Positions 1 to 11,304 of a DNA stretch of 64,000 nt are shown here, piece after piece (within the stretch, counting starts at the first letter, position 1; the number at the start of each line of letters is the position of its first letter). The DNA comes from Dama dama (taxonomy: Eukaryota > Chordata > Mammalia > Artiodactyla > Cervidae), in the NCBI RefSeq assembly GCF_033118175.1, contig NC_083693.1:24272481-24336480 (forward strand), given 5' to 3'. Made by a program: the position numbers and the translations under genes. The notes under the pieces are model-generated. The model did not search any database and was not told the DNA's origin. It worked only from the letters and a program-made list of their open reading frames with translations.

Positions 1-315
1 GTTTGAAAGGTGGGTACATTTTCAAGTGTAACATATTTTATAGAGGCAGGATGGGAATGGTCATCTGGACACCTGTCTAATTTGCCAACTCCTCACTGGG
101 TCACTTACAGAAATCATGTCCCTTTCCTCTCAGATTCCTCAACTATGAAGTGAAAATCTCAGACCAGATGCTGTTTATGTATTGTCAAGATTTGTTCTTC
201 TGCAGCTCTGGGAAGTGACTCTTCCACTGGCCAAGTATATTGGTCCAATAGGTCTTTCATCAAAGATGAGGAAATGATATATATCATTTTTTACTTTTAA
301 AAGAGCTTGGATAAG
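1..315. other. Unassigned non-coding sequence
   Basis: No open frame, repeat signature or RNA gene was recognised here. It looks like ordinary single-copy mammalian intergenic DNA. Confidence 0.5.
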
Positions 316-640
316 ATACAAACCAGTGGCCCTCAATCCTGGCTGTGTGTTAGAATCATCAGGGGAAATCTTTTATTTTAATTAAACTTTTAAAGAGGTG
401 TCATACGATGTACACACATGCAGAAAAGTGAACCAATTAGTGAGTTTTCATAAAGGGAAAACTCCCATGTTTCATAAAGCGAAAGTTTCCCACATTACCA
501 CCACCTGAAGAGATTTCTAAGGTTCAGCTCCCAAGTCATTGAGATGACCACTGAATCAGAATCCCTAGTAAATGGACCAGGGACCGTTGTTTCAGCAGGC
601 TCCCAGTCAGGCTGACATTGCCATTTGGAAACACCTCGTG
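316..640. mobile_element. Old hAT-Charlie-type MITE remnant with an internal insertion
   Basis: The left part (about 322-372) reads like the terminal segment of MER20/MER58-type DNA transposons (a 'ctcaatcctggctg' then 'gaatcatcagggga' pattern). The right part (about 550-632) matches the complementary half, with 'tgaatcagaatccct' then 'caggctcccagtcagg'. Between them, 375-530 looks like an unrelated old LINE piece. The exact family name is uncertain because the copy is strongly diverged. Confidence 0.45.
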
Positions 641-649
641 TGTGCTCGT

Positions 650-856
650 GAATTAGTCACTCCATCTTGTCTGACTCTTTTGCAACCCTGTGGACTATAG
701 CCCGCCAGGCTCCTCCGCTGTCCATGGGATTTCCCAGGCAAGAATACTGGAGTGGGTTGCCATTTCCTCTTCCGGTGGATCTCCCTGACCTAGGGATAGG
801 ACCCAGGTCTCCTGAGTGGCAGGTAGATTCTTTACCATCTGAGCCACCAGGGAAGG
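650..856 (-). mobile_element. Bov-tA SINE, antisense
   Basis: Ruminant tRNA-Glu-derived SINE read backwards. The BovB-like tail comes first ('gtctgactcttttgcaaccc'), then the core ('ggcaagaatactggagtggg'), then the reverse complement of the tRNA-like head ('ctgagccaccagggaag'). A 71-codon frame across it is only SINE sequence. Probably transposed by BovB machinery. Confidence 0.93.
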
Positions 857-1069
857 AAATGTCTGCCTTAGGTAGATGGTAATTTGTTGTTTTTCAAAGA
901 AACATGAAGGCTCCAGTCATCTACTTGGTAAGGGCCTAGATGTGTTAGCCTGAGGCCATGTGAATTAGACATCTTGACAGCATGGAGTAACCATCCCACA
1001 GGGGAGGGGCTCAGGGATCTGTGTATATTCTAATTCCTGTGATGACCTGACAATGGTTGAATTATACTC

Positions 1070-1170
1070 TTACTTTCCAGAAACTGAAGTGCAAACAGTT
1101 AAATAAGGTGCCTGAAATTCCATAGCCAGTGTTGGGTTTAAGACTCAAGTCTACCAGATGCAAATCTCCA
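1070..1170 (-). mobile_element. MIR SINE fragment, antisense
   Basis: Diverged match to the MIR core read in reverse: 'ccagaaactgaagtgcaaac', then a 'gttaaataa...ccatagccag' segment corresponding to the conserved 'ttaagtaacttgccc...cacagctag' stretch, then 'gggtttaagactcaag'. Ancient mammalian SINE, truncated at both ends. Confidence 0.55.
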
Positions 1171-1702
1171 TGATCTTTCCATCTTCCTTGACACACAGAC
1201 GTCATCTCTAAGATTGAAACCAGTTCCAACAAAACCCAACAACTGCTGAATATGTGCCAGGGTGCAACATGGCAGATGCTGGCGCTAGCTCATGTCAGAG
1301 TTTTCAAGCGTTACCTCAGTTCCAGCATAGGTCAATTCTGACTGCATTGGGGAGAATCTAGAAAAACTTTTGATAAGTCTAACTTTTTTGAGATCAAACA
1401 AAAATGTTTCTCCACGTAGAGGGTTTACAGTGGAATATCTTTAATCTAAAATGTAGCTTTGGTCATATGGAAGTGTAAGGAGCTGCACATATTCCTTTAT
1501 TGACTAAGAATTTTTCTTCTAGTAGACCTTGTTGGAAAAAAATTCTTGTGAAATCTTCTAGTGCTTAAACATGTTATATAAATCCCCCCTCTGCCATATA
1601 TGTCTAGCTTTGTGGCTAATCGTAGGGCCAAGTAGGATCAATATTCTATAAAACTGTGTCCTATGAAATTCATAGTAGACTTCTCCATGAATCTTTCTTT
1701 AG
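1171..1702. other. Unassigned non-coding sequence
   Basis: No gene or repeat family recognised. AT-rich towards the right end. Confidence 0.4.
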
Positions 1703-1857
1703 CCTTATTTTATTTTATTATTCTTTTATTTTATTTATTTGTGCTTTGACCACATTGCGTAGCATGTGGGATCTTTGTTCCCTGGCCAGGGATCGAACCC
1801 ATGCCCCCTTGGAATCGTGGAGTCTTAACCACTGCGCCACCATAGAAGTCCCTTATT
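1703..1857 (-). mobile_element. CHR-type SINE, antisense
   Basis: Cetacean-hippo-ruminant tRNA-derived SINE. Diagnostic antisense signatures are 'gtagcatgtgggatctttg', 'ccctggccagggatcgaacc' and 'gtcttaaccactgcgccacc'. A T/A-rich tail lies on the left, as expected for an antisense insertion. It is flanked by a short 7-bp repeat 'ccttatt' (1703-1709 and 1851-1857), a plausible target-site duplication. Confidence 0.85.
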
Positions 1858-2167
1858 ATGCTTTCAGTTTTCATATCTGGGGGCTGGGAAGTGTTGGCAG
1901 TCTTCCCTCTGACATGCCGTGTAAGAAATACAAACTGTAATGTGAGTAGATAATCTGACAGAGATGAGAAACACTGAGGCCAGAAGATGAATCCAATCAT
2001 CTCTTCTCAAGGGTAACCAGGACAATGATGTTATAATGTTACATACTTGTAAAACAATATGTAAATACAACATAGCTCCTTTTAATCAACATTCTGGACG
2101 TGGAAAGTAAGGACAGATAAGGAAGAGCAGCAGAGGTATTCATAGGCTCACACAACACCTTTGTTTG
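1858..2167. other. Unassigned non-coding sequence
   Basis: Overlapping short frames on both strands have no recognisable domain. No repeat recognised. Confidence 0.4.
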
Positions 2168-2408
2168 AACAATAGATCTCAAGTAGAGGAGGGCTATTTG
2201 CCCCACCCCAGGAAATATTTGGCAATATCCAGAGATTTTTCACTGTTACAGTGGGAGAAAGGATGTGCTAGCATCTACTGGTTAGAGATCTGGAATACTA
2301 ATACTAAATATTCTATAATACATAAGGCAACCTCCCTCCCAACAAAGAATCACCTGGACCAAAACACAAATACAAATGGCACCAAGCTTAGGGAACTCTG
2401 GTTTAGGA
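2168..2408 (+). mobile_element. MER5A-like hAT-Charlie MITE
   Basis: Recognised from ordered landmarks of MER5A: 'aggaaatatttggcaatat', 'ccagagatttttcactgtta', 'gtgctagcatctactggtta', 'ctataatacataaggcaacc', 'caacaaagaatcacctgg', ending near 'ctctggttta'. The copy is nearly full length but well diverged, consistent with an old, immobile non-autonomous DNA transposon. The 83-codon frame through it is incidental. Confidence 0.8.
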
Positions 2409-3487
2409 AATGGTAACATATTTCCCACAGAGGCCAGCTTTTTTTGGTAAAAACAATTGGAAAGACAATGTTATTTCTACTCAGATTGAATAACACGGTG
2501 CTAAGGAGACCGTGTATTTGACAGCGTTTGCTTAGACTCTAAGCTAGTTTCCCTCAGGGCTATATTGGAAAATGGAGCTGAGAGAAAACCACTTCCTCTT
2601 TGGGACTCGGGTTATTAAGCCTTTCTAATCTCGTCTACCCTCAGCACTCTCCCCTCCCAGCCAATTCTCCTCTGAGGGCAGAATTTGCTATTCTAATGAG
2701 AAATAACACACAAACTAAAAAATGATAGCAATGCAAAATGCATGTCTCTTGAGCAAAGTTAATTTAGGTATATAAAATCTCAATTGAAAAACTGTCTTTT
2801 TTTTTTTTTAGAATCCTAACTTTGAATAAATGTGGCTGCCATGGTGTCCCTAGGAAAAGGTTGCTAGGGAAACCGAAAGCCAACCCCACAGTCAATGCAT
2901 CCCATCCCCACGGAATACCATTATGGCCCATCAGTCATCTTGAGAGTTAGAGACACCACAGTGAACAAAATGACGACTTTATCTGTTTATCCCAGGAGAA
3001 CAGTTTCAAGAAATAGATTTACCCAACCCAAAGCCATCAGAAGATTATCTAATGACCCCTCCTGGTAATGAGATAGAAAATGCATGTCACTCACAGCATT
3101 GCTATCTGGGAATACATTTTCTAGTCTTTAATATTGTGATTATAAAAATGCAAAAATTTACTTGATGATAGCCTGAAAGACTATATCCACTATAATAACT
3201 ATAAGTAAGGTCAATTACGTACCACACATAAGTGGTTATTGCTTGGGACACAGTGCATTAATTTAAATATAACCCTTGTATATTTGCTTAAAAAGCTGAC
3301 AAAAATTCCAGGAAACTCTTCTCTAGGATGCCAGGCACAGGAAGTAATGTTTTTGGTGTATTCTCTACCAGTATGATGGCATCTGGAATACAGCCACAGA
3401 CAATGGCCAGAGAGAGCTCTGTCAGTGTGACGAGGGTTATAATGCTACAGAAGGAAGAGCTGTCAGAAATTAGGATTTCTGACAACC
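2409..3487. other. Unassigned non-coding sequence
   Basis: About 1 kb with no gene or confidently named repeat. It contains a short T-run near 2796-2810. The 65-codon antisense frame (3288-3485) shows no domain. Confidence 0.4.
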
Positions 3488-4250
3488 TCTTGCACTATTG
3501 ATGGGAATGTAAATTGATGCAACCACTATGGAGAACAGTATGGAGGAGGGTCCTTAAAAATAAAAATAGAGCCACCGTATGACCCGGCAATCCCACTACT
3601 GACTGTGTACTCTGAGAAATCCGTAATTCACAAAGAAATATGTACCCTACTGTTCATTGCCTCACTATTTACAATAGCCAGGACACGGAAGCAACCTAAA
3701 TGGCCATTAACAAGTGAATGGATAAAGAAGATGTGGTACTTAGGTACAATGAAATATTACTGTTATAAGAAGGAATGAAATTGGGTCATTTTTAGTGATG
3801 TGGATGAACTTAGAGTCTGTCACAATGAGTGAAGTAAGTCAGAAAGAGAAAAACAAATATTGTGTATTAACTCGTGTACATGGAATATGGAAACATTGTA
3901 CAGATGAACCTATTTGCAGGGCAGGAATAGAGACACAGAGGTAGAGAATGGACGTGTGGACACAGCAGGGGAAGGAGAGGGTGGGTTGAGTTGAAAGAGT
4001 AGCACTGACATATTTACAGCCCCATCTGTAAAGCAGATGGCTAGGGGGAGCCCAGCCATCACAGGGAGCCCAGCTTGGTGCTCTGCGATGACCTAGAGAG
4101 GTGGGGTGGGGGAGAAGGGAGGTCCAGGAAGGCGGGGATACATGTAAACATATAGCTGATTCATGCTTTGTACACCAGAAACTAATACAATATTGTGAAG
4201 CCATTGTAATCCAATTTAAAAACATTTAATGTTTAATATTAAAGGGAAAA
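3488..4250 (+). mobile_element. L1 3' end (ORF2 C-terminus and 3' UTR)
   Basis: The left part is decayed L1 ORF2 C-terminal sequence ('tgatgggaatgtaaattgatg', 'tggagaacagtatggagg', 'ctatttacaatagccagga', 'gaatggataaagaagatgtg'). The right part is the artiodactyl L1 3' UTR ('gagacacagaggtagaga', 'gtacaccagaaactaataca') ending in an A-rich tail near 4215-4250. 5'-truncated and not mobile. Confidence 0.9.
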
Positions 4251-4690
4251 AAAGGAAATCAGGATGGTTCATCTGATGGGTAAACAGGAGAGTAAAAGAA
4301 ACGTCCTAACACCTGCAGAATGGCCCTAGTGATCCTGAGGCCCCATCTGCATGTGGACCAGCCCAAGCCACATACACAGGTGTTTCAGTACCTGAGGTGA
4401 GACATCTCTCCTACATCCCTCCGTATTTTGCCTGGACACCCACCAGCCTCAGTAATCTAATCTGTTTCCCAAGGAGCTACCATCTCAGGCACTTGTGTGC
4501 TCCAGGCCTTGCAACTATAGGAGCCCCTCAGCTATGTCTGCCTGTCATTGCCAGCCTCAGCTCACCTAACCCCCAGAGATATTTCCTGCCTTCCTGATGC
4601 AAATGCCTGTGTACCCCCAAGAACAGACACTGACTCCCTCTATGTGTGGACAGAGCAGCTAGTTCTTGTTTGCCTGGGGGCTGAGGATTG
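4251..4690. other. Unassigned non-coding sequence
   Basis: No named repeat recognised. Short frames on both strands lack any domain. Confidence 0.4.
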
Positions 4691-5154
4691 AACTTCCAGA
4701 TGTTCAAGCTGGATTTAGAGAAGGCAGAGGAACCAGAGATCAAATCGTCAACATCTGTTGTATCATCAAAAAAGCAAGAGAGTTCCAGAAAAACATCTAC
4801 TTCTGCTTTACTGACTATGCCAAAGCCTTTAACTGTGTGGATCACAACAAACAGTGGAGAATTCTTAAAGAGATGGGAATACCAGACCACTTGACCTTCC
4901 TCCTGAGAAATCTGTATGCAGGTCAAGAAGCAACAGTTAGAACTGAACATGGAACAACAGATTGGTTCCAAATTGGGAAAGGAGTACGTCAAGACTGTAC
5001 ATTGTCACCCTGCTTATTTAACTTATATGCAGAGTACATCATGCGAAATGTCAGGTTGGATGAAGCACAAGCTGGAATCAAGATTGCCGGGAGAAATATC
5101 AATAACCTCAGATATGCAGATGATACCACCTTTTGGCAGAAAGTGAAGAACTAA
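4690..5154 (+). pseudogene. BovB reverse transcriptase fragment
   Basis: The encoded piece carries the RTE-clade palm region in order: ELPDVQAGFREGRGTRDQIV, a first catalytic Asp region (FTDYAKAFNCVDH), GTTDWFQIGKGVRQ, LSPCLFNLYAEYIM, then RYADD with the catalytic YADD codons at 5113-5124. The enzyme copies its own RNA into DNA at a nicked target. Here the N-terminal endonuclease is missing and the frame breaks just after YADD, so no active enzyme is possible. The initiating ATG of the long frame lies upstream of the homology and is not a real start. Confidence 0.9.
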
Positions 5155-5881
5155 AGAGCCTCTTCATGAAAGTGAAAGAGGAGAGTGAAAAAGTTGGCTT
5201 AAAGCTGAACATTCAGAAAACTAAGATCATGGTATCCAGTCCCATCACTTCATGGCAAATAGATGGGGAAACAGTGGAAATGGTGACAGACTTTATTTTC
5301 TTGGGCTCCAAAACCACTTCAGATGGTGACTGAAACCATTAAATTAAAAGACACCTGCTCCTTGGAAGAAAAGCTATAACCAACCTAGACAGCATATCAA
5401 AAAACAGAGACATTACTTTGCTGACAAAAGTCCATCTAGTCAAAGCTATGGTTTTTCCAGTAGTCATGTATGGATGTGAGAGTTGGACTATAAAGAAAGC
5501 TGAACACTGAAAAATTGATGCTTTTGAACTGCAGTGTTGGAGAAGACTCTTGAGAGCCCCTTGGACTGCAAGGAGATCCAACCAGTCCATCCTAAAGGAA
5601 ATCAGTCCTGAATATTCATTGGAAGAACTGATGCTGAAGCTGAAACTCCAATACTTTGGCCACCTGATGCGAAGAACCAACCTATTTGAAAAGACCCTGA
5701 TGCTGAGAAAGATTGAAGGCAGGAGGATAAGGGGACGACAGAGGATGAGGTGGTTGGATGACATCACCAACTCTGTGGACATGAGTTTGAGTAAGCTCTG
5801 GGTGTTGGTGATGGACAGGGAAGCCTGGCGTGCTGCAGTCCACGGGGTCACAAAGGGTCGGACACCACTGAGCAACTGAAC
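4691..5881 (+). mobile_element. BovB LINE (RTE clade), 5'-truncated copy
   Basis: About 1.2 kb of BovB in sense orientation, from within the reverse transcriptase to the 3' end. It ends in 'actgagcaactgaactg', the start of the TGAACT-type tail. Protein fragments occur in successive frames (to about 5154, from 5133 to 5333, and 5550 to 5879), so at least two frameshifts have accumulated. The 'cctgaatattcattggaaga' version places it in the EYSLE subgroup discussed in the findings. Confidence 0.95.
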
Positions 5882-6040
5882 TGGGGATCAGCTGGGGCTC
5901 CTGTAAGCGAGAGAGCTTCTCTGCCACTCAGTGAGCTATAACCACACCTTCTCCAATGAGATTGGAACCTCTTCCAAGTTGGTGCTTCTTGGAGTACTCT
6001 ACAGCAGTGCCAGGGTAACCTTTAGGGTTTTCTTTCCTTT
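5882..6040. other. Short unassigned spacer
   Basis: Nothing recognised between the BovB end and the following antisense L1. Confidence 0.4.
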
Positions 6041-6640
6041 TTTTAAACTTTTCACTTTATATTGGAGTATAGTTGATTATTCATTGGAAGGATTGTTGCT
6101 GAAGCTGAAGCGCCAATACTTTGGCTACCTGAGGCAAAGAGCCAACTCTTTGAAATAGACACTGATGCTTGGAAAGATGGGAGGCAAAAGGAGAAGGGCG
6201 TGGCAGAGGATGAGATGGTTAGATGGCATCACTGACTCCGTGAACATGAATTTGAGCAAACTCCAGAAGATAGTGGAGGAAAGAGGAGCCTGGCATGCTC
6301 TAGTCCACTGGGCTGCAAAGAGTCAGACATGACTTTGCAAGTGAACAGCAATCACATAGTTGGTTAACAATGTTGTGATAGTTCCAGTTGCACAGCAAAG
6401 TGATTCAGTTATACATGTGTCTGTTCTTTTTCAGTTATACATACATCTATTCTTTTCAAATTCTTTTCCCATTTAGGCTATTACATAATATTGAGCAGAG
6501 TTCCCTGTGCTGTACAGAAGATCCTTGCCAGTTATTCATTCTACATAGCAGGGTGTGCATGTCCATCTCTAACTCCCTAGGATTTTCTTTCTTTTTTGTT
6601 CTTCCCCATCATAGCTTAACGATAAATTCTATTTACACTT
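6041..6640 (-). mobile_element. L1 3' UTR, antisense, split by BovB
   Basis: Artiodactyl L1 3' UTR in reverse: 'ttatattggagtatagttga' (left, to 6077) and, after the BovB insertion, 'ggttaacaatgttgtgatag', 'agttatacatacatctattc', 'gagttccctgtgctgtacag', 'agatccttgccagttattc'. The two halves are collinear, so the BovB piece at 6078-6350 landed in an existing L1. Confidence 0.85.
6078..6350 (+). mobile_element. BovB 3' end fragment nested in L1
   Basis: Extreme 3' segment of BovB: 'attcattggaaggattgttg', 'ccaatactttggctacctga', 'gacactgatgcttggaaaga', 'tagatggcatcactgactcc', ending 'gtcagacatgactttgcaag'. Strongly 5'-truncated, with internal stops. Confidence 0.9.
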
Positions 6641-7119
6641 CCTCTGTTCAAATACTTACTTCATAGCATTTGTCTTTGGGTGGAACCCACACTGATACAC
6701 CCTTCTACTGCACAACCTCTACCCCAGAAATTATGTCAGTTCATAAAAATGAATGCTGATTTCATTTGTTTGGTTAACAAGAACAAAACCAAAATTGCGT
6801 ACAGGTTCTAGAAACTGTCCCACATTTCCCAAGGTGGCTGCTCTCAAAGGTAGATTGCTCTGATGAGGCTTGAATTAAAGCAAGTGTCAGTTTCATTTTC
6901 TTCCTTTTCCTAGAAATGCACACTCTTTCCAGACAGGAAACAGCCCCCTGTTTCAACAAACTACATGGATCTGTAACACAATTTACTACATGAGAGCGTG
7001 AGAAGTATCATGCTCCTCTCAGTAGGGGAGAATTACTTTCTTGTCTCTGCAACATGAATGTTAAATCCCATCCCCATCTTTCTCCATCACTGTGTGTGTG
7101 TGTGTGATGGAGTTACAAC
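6641..7119. other. Unassigned non-coding sequence with a short (TG)n
   Basis: Contains a short (TG)n run at about 7091-7106. No gene or other repeat recognised. Confidence 0.4.
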
Positions 7120-7194
7120 TGCACAGTGATTACCATGTGCTAGGCACTTTTTAAAACATCTTTATATCCTAACTCATTTAATCCTAGTCACCAC

Positions 7195-8754
7195 ATTCAG
7201 TTCAGTCGCTCAGTCATGTCCGACTCTTTGTGACCCCATGAATCACAGCACGCCAGGCCTCCCTGTCCATCACCAACTCCCGGAGTTTACTCAAACTCAT
7301 GTCCATCGAGTCGATGATGCCATCCAGGCATCTCGTCCTCTGTCGTCCCCTTCTCCTCCTGCCCCCAATCCCTCTCAGCATCAGGGTCTTTTCCAATGAG
7401 TCAACTCTTCACATGAGGGGGACAAAGTACTGGAGTTTCAGCTTCAGCATCAGTCCTTCCAATGAACACCCAGGACTGATCTCCTTTAGGATAGACTGGT
7501 TGGATCTCCTTGCAGGCCAAGGGACTCTCAAGAGTCTTCTCCAACACCACAGTTCAAAAGCATCAATTTTTCGGCACTCTGCTTTCTTCACAGTCCAAAT
7601 CTCACATCCATACATGACCACTGGAAAAACCATAGCCTTGACTAGACGGACCTTTGTTGGCAAAGTCATGTCTCTGCTTTTTAATATGCTATTTAGGTTG
7701 GTCATAACTTTACTTTACTTAACATAACTTTACTTCCACTTTAATTTCATGGCTGCAGTCACCATCTGCAGTGATTTTGGAGCCCCCCAAAATAAAGTCT
7801 TTTACTGTTTCCACTGTTTCCCCATCTATTTCCCATGAAGTGATGGGACCAGATACCATGATCTTAGTTGTCTGAATGTTGGGCTTTAAGCCAACTTTTT
7901 CACTCTTCTCTTTCACTTTCGTCAAGAGGTTTTTTTAGCTCCTCTTCACTTTCTGCCATAAGGGTGGTGTCATCTGCATATCTGAGGTTATTGATATTTC
8001 TCCTGGCAATCTTGATTCCAGCTTGTGCTTCTTCCAGCCCAGCGTTTCTCATGATGTACTCTGCATATAAGTTAAATAAGCAGGGTGACAATATCCAGCC
8101 TTGATGTACTCCTTTTCCTATTTGGAACCAGTCTGTGGTTCCATGTCCAGTTCTAACTGTTGCTTCCTGACCTGCATATAGGATTCTCAAAATGTAGGTC
8201 AGGTGGTTTGGAATTCCCATCTCTTTCAGAATTTTCCACAGTTTATTGTGATCCACACAGTCAATGGCTTTGGCATAGTCAATAAAGCAAAAATAGATGT
8301 TTTTCTGGAACTCTCTTGCTTTTTCAATGATCCAGTGGATATTGACAATTTGATCTCTGGTTCCTCTGCCTTTTCTAAAACCAGCTTGAACATCTGGAAG
8401 TTCTCGGTTCACGTATTGCTGAAGCCTGGCTTGGAGAATTTTGAACATTACTTTACTAGCGTGTGAGATGAGTGCAATCATGTGGTAGTTTGAACATTCT
8501 TTGGCATTGCCTTTCTTTGGGATTGGAATGAAAACTGAAACTTTTCCAGTCCTGTGGCCACTGCTGAGTTTTCCAAATTTGCTGGCATATTGAGTGCAGC
8601 ACTTTCACAGCATCATCTTTCAGGATTTGAAATAGCTCAACTGAAATTCCATCACCTCCACTAACTTTGTTCGTAGTGATGCTTTCTAAGGCCCACTTGA
8701 CTTCACATTCCAGGATGTCTGGCTCTAGGTGAGTGATCACACCATCGTGATTAT
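7195..8754 (-). mobile_element. BovB LINE, antisense, about 1.56 kb
   Basis: Antisense BovB running from the 3' tail (left, 'cattcagttcagtcgctcag') to just upstream of the reverse transcriptase (right). It carries the GCSLEGL subgroup markers: 'aatgaacacccaggactgat' and 'cccatgaatcacagcacgcc'. A small local duplication ('ctttacttaacataactttac', 7708-7731) breaks the frame. 5'-truncated. Confidence 0.95.
7900..8470 (-). pseudogene. BovB reverse transcriptase fragment
   Basis: The best-preserved RT palm and fingers in the window. In order on the minus strand: ALISHASKVMFKILQARLQQ, ELPDVQAGFRKGRGTRDQIV, FIDYAKAIDCVDHNKLW, TGHGTTDWFQIGKGVHQG, LSPCLFNLYAEYIMRNAG, and RYADDTTL with YADD at 7969-7980. 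The DNA-binding and 3' portions continue in other frames (7719-7925, 7409-7705, 7214-7396). The endonuclease domain is absent. Non-functional because of frameshifts and truncation. Confidence 0.92.
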
Positions 8755-9839
8755 TGGGGTTATGTAGGTACTATTAATCCTCCCATTTAGAGATGGAAAT
8801 CATGGCCAACAGAGCTTAGTTAACATGCTCAAGGTTGTGATGCCACTTGACGTTTGTCCATTCACCAGTGCCACTTTACCAGTTGGCTTTATACATATCT
8901 CAAATAAGGGACGGTAGGAAGCTAATGAGCCAGTGACCCCAGAGAAGTAGCTCTTCATTATACATAATAAAGCATGGAAAAGTGTACTTCAAAAACAAGA
9001 TGGTTCTGTTTTTTCATTTGCTTTTACCCTCGCGTTGTGGAGAATGAAAACTAAGACCAAACTATGTTCTTCCTTTTCCTCCCCCTATTTTAGATACCCA
9101 GCATCTCAGCTCACAGGAAAGACTGTAAGAGACCAAGAAGACACCAGCCAGAGGGAAGGTTATCAGAACATTCAGATTCATGGATACTTAGGGTCATAGT
9201 AAATGGAACCAGGGGACCAGGAGTAGGATGGCTATATCATTTAGCAAAACTAGAATAATTGTGAGAATAAAACAGTATGCTGTTAATAATTACAATGGCA
9301 TGAATCATGTAAATCAGAACAGTACTGGGCACACCTAGATATGTGGTAACTCTGTTAGCAGTAGAAGGAAAGACCACCAGAATCCAGGCATGGAATCAAA
9401 TGGCCATTTAACTGGAGAAATTTAATGAAGAGGCTGTTGGCTGAGATGGGAACAGAAATGTGAGAACCTGCAAGGATGATGATTACCAGGTGACTAGCAA
9501 AGGCAGAGGAAGCAGCAACCCTTGAGCATCATGAGCCGCAGCCACAGAAGAGGTACTGCCCTCAGAGCTGGGGCTTGAAGAAATACAGCCGTTGCCAGAA
9601 CGGGAGAAAGCCGGGAAAATACCAGCCTCTCTCTCCTCCTGCTTTCTGATCTCCTGCTAGAGCTACTTTCCCACTGGTTTTGATCAGTGGGAATTCAGAT
9701 GGCCAATAGCCTTAATGATGCAACCTGCAAGGAAGCTAGACTCTCAAGACATGGAGAATTGCAGAAAATGGATCTGAGATCAAACAGTCATGTTTGTGAC
9801 TAATTTCATAAACCCCTTTTCCGGTTCTACATTAGTTGC
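8755..9839. other. Unassigned non-coding sequence
   Basis: Apart from the MIR continuation at the left, about 1 kb shows no gene or recognised repeat. Confidence 0.4.
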
Positions 9840-10085
9840 CACAAGAAGTTCAAAACTCTCAGGTAATTCCCTGTTATCTGTCTGTAAAGCTCTGCACATG
9901 GCCTAATTGACCACATTGCCACCCTCAGTTCCTGCCTCCCTTTCTCTGTGCTTCTGGAACTCAAGGAAGCCATTAGCAAAATCTTTTTTCATCTTTAGCT
10001 TCTCCTCTCAATATGCCCTTTGCACCACATGAAACTTGACTATCTATGGTGTCTGATTTTTTAAAGATCTTCACTTGCCCCATAT
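9840..10085 (+). mobile_element. Probable L2 LINE 3' fragment
   Basis: Diverged resemblance to an old L2-type LINE 3' region: 'gtctgtaaagctctgcacat', 'ggcctaattgaccacattgc', 'tgtgcttctggaactcaagg'. The match is by pattern only and boundaries are approximate. Confidence 0.4.
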
Positions 10086-10130
10086 CCCTCTTTAGTGACT
10101 GCATCCATTTCTATGCTCTTTTTGCAGGAT

Positions 10131-10327
10131 GAAAAAAAGAAAGTGAAAGTGAAAATCACTCAGTTGTGTCCAACTGTTTGTGACCCCATGGACACGTGGG
10201 GTCTGTGGAATTCTCCAGGCCAGGATACTGGAGTGGGTAGCCGTTCCCTTCACCAGCGGATCTTCCCAACCCAAGGGGTCAAATTCAGGTCTCCCACATT
10301 GGCTCATCAGCTGAGCCACCAGGAAAC
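10131..10327 (-). mobile_element. Bov-A/Bov-tA SINE, antisense, with 11-bp target duplication
   Basis: Antisense SINE with an A-rich/GAAAGT tail on the left ('gaaagtgaaagtgaaaatc'), a core 'ctccaggccaggatactgg', and 'ctgagccaccagg' at the right. It is bounded by a perfect 11-bp duplication 'ttttgcaggat' (10120-10130 and 10328-10338), which fixes the insertion boundaries. Confidence 0.93.
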
Positions 10328-10561
10328 TTTTGCAGGATAAATAGAGTCAAATAAAGTCACTGCTTTCATTTCCCTTCCTCCTTTCCTCTCCTGACCCCCC
10401 TGTCATTCTGATTTTCATCTTTTTACCACCACTGAAATAGCTCCTGTGAAGGATATCGATTATCTCCTCACCTCCAAATCCAACAGGAAATACTCCACAT
10501 GCATCTCATTTTGTTCATTAATGTTTCAAGTAGTTGGTTGGGCCTTCCTTCTCCGAGGACA

Positions 10562-11073
10562 TTCTTTTTCTGTTGGAGTATAACTGCTTGAAATGCTGTG
10601 TTAGTTTCTGCTGTACAATGAAGTGAATCAGCCGTGTGTGCATATATCCCCTCCCTCTCAGATCCCCCTCCCTCCAAGCCCATCCCACCCTCTAGGTCAC
10701 AGAGCCGCAAGCCGAGCTCCCTGTGCTATACATCAGCTTCCCACTAGCTGTCTACTCGATACACGGTAGTGTGTATGCGTCAGTGTTACTCTCCCAACTC
10801 ATCCCACCCTCCCCTTTTCCTTGCTGTGTCCACAAGTTTGTTCGCTACATGTGCGTCTCTATTCCTGCCCTGGAAATAGGTTTATCTGTACCATCTTTCT
10901 AGATTCCAATACATGTGTTAATACATGGTATTTGTTCTTCTTCTGGCTTACTTCACCCTATATGACAGACTCTAGGTCCATCCGCATCTCTATCGATAAC
11001 CCAATTTCATTCTTTTTTATGACTGAGTAATATTCCATTGTATATATGTACCACAGTTTTTTTGTCTATTCTT
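10562..11073 (-). mobile_element. L1 3' end, antisense
   Basis: Artiodactyl L1 3' UTR then ORF2 C-terminus, read in reverse: 'gtgttagtttctgctgtaca', 'gagctccctgtgctatacat', 'cttgctgtgtccacaagttt', 'gactgagtaatattccattg', 'tatatgtaccacagttttt'. 5'-truncated at the right edge, next to the SINE-LTR unit. Confidence 0.9.
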
Positions 11074-11085
11074 ATACTTAGTTTT

Positions 11086-11300
11086 GGGCTTCCCTGGTGG
11101 CTCAGTGGTGAAGAATCCGTCTGCAATGTGGGAGATGCAGGAGACACGGGTTCGATACCTGGGTCAGAAAGATCCCCTGGAGGAGGGCATGACAACCCAC
11201 TCCAGTGCTCTTGCCTGAAGAACCGCATGGACAGAGGAGCCTGTCATGCTGCAGTCTATGGGGTCACAAAAGAGTCAGACACGACTGAGTGACTGGGCAG
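11086..11300 (+). mobile_element. Bov-tA SINE
   Basis: Sense SINE starting at 'gggcttccctggtggctcag' (tRNA-like A box) with B-box-like 'gggttcgatacctgg', core 'acccactccagtgctcttgc', and tail 'gtcagacacgactgagtgac'. Its 5' end abuts the left direct repeat. Its 3' end has no A-rich tail and instead runs into the LTR-derived hairpin. Confidence 0.93.
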
Positions 11301-11304
11301 GTAA

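Larger units (their letters stand above)
7120..8850 (-). mobile_element. MIR SINE, antisense, split by a BovB insertion
   Basis: The left half (7130-7190) reads 'accatgtgctaggcacttt', then 'actcatttaatcctagtcac'. The right half (8762-8845) continues with 'taggtactattaatcctccc' and 'catgctcaaggttgtgatg'. These are consecutive pieces of the MIR antisense consensus, separated by about 1.56 kb of BovB, so the MIR is the older element. Confidence 0.75.

Noticed and set aside
667..882. 71-codon frame as a small gene
   Set aside because: It is Bov-tA SINE sequence read on the strand opposite to the element.
3839..4225. 128-codon antisense frame
   Set aside because: It is the reverse of an L1 3' UTR.
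5339..5875. 178-codon antisense frame, the longest in the window
   Set aside because: It is the non-coding strand of the BovB at 4691-5881. The same shadow recurs antisense to every BovB copy.
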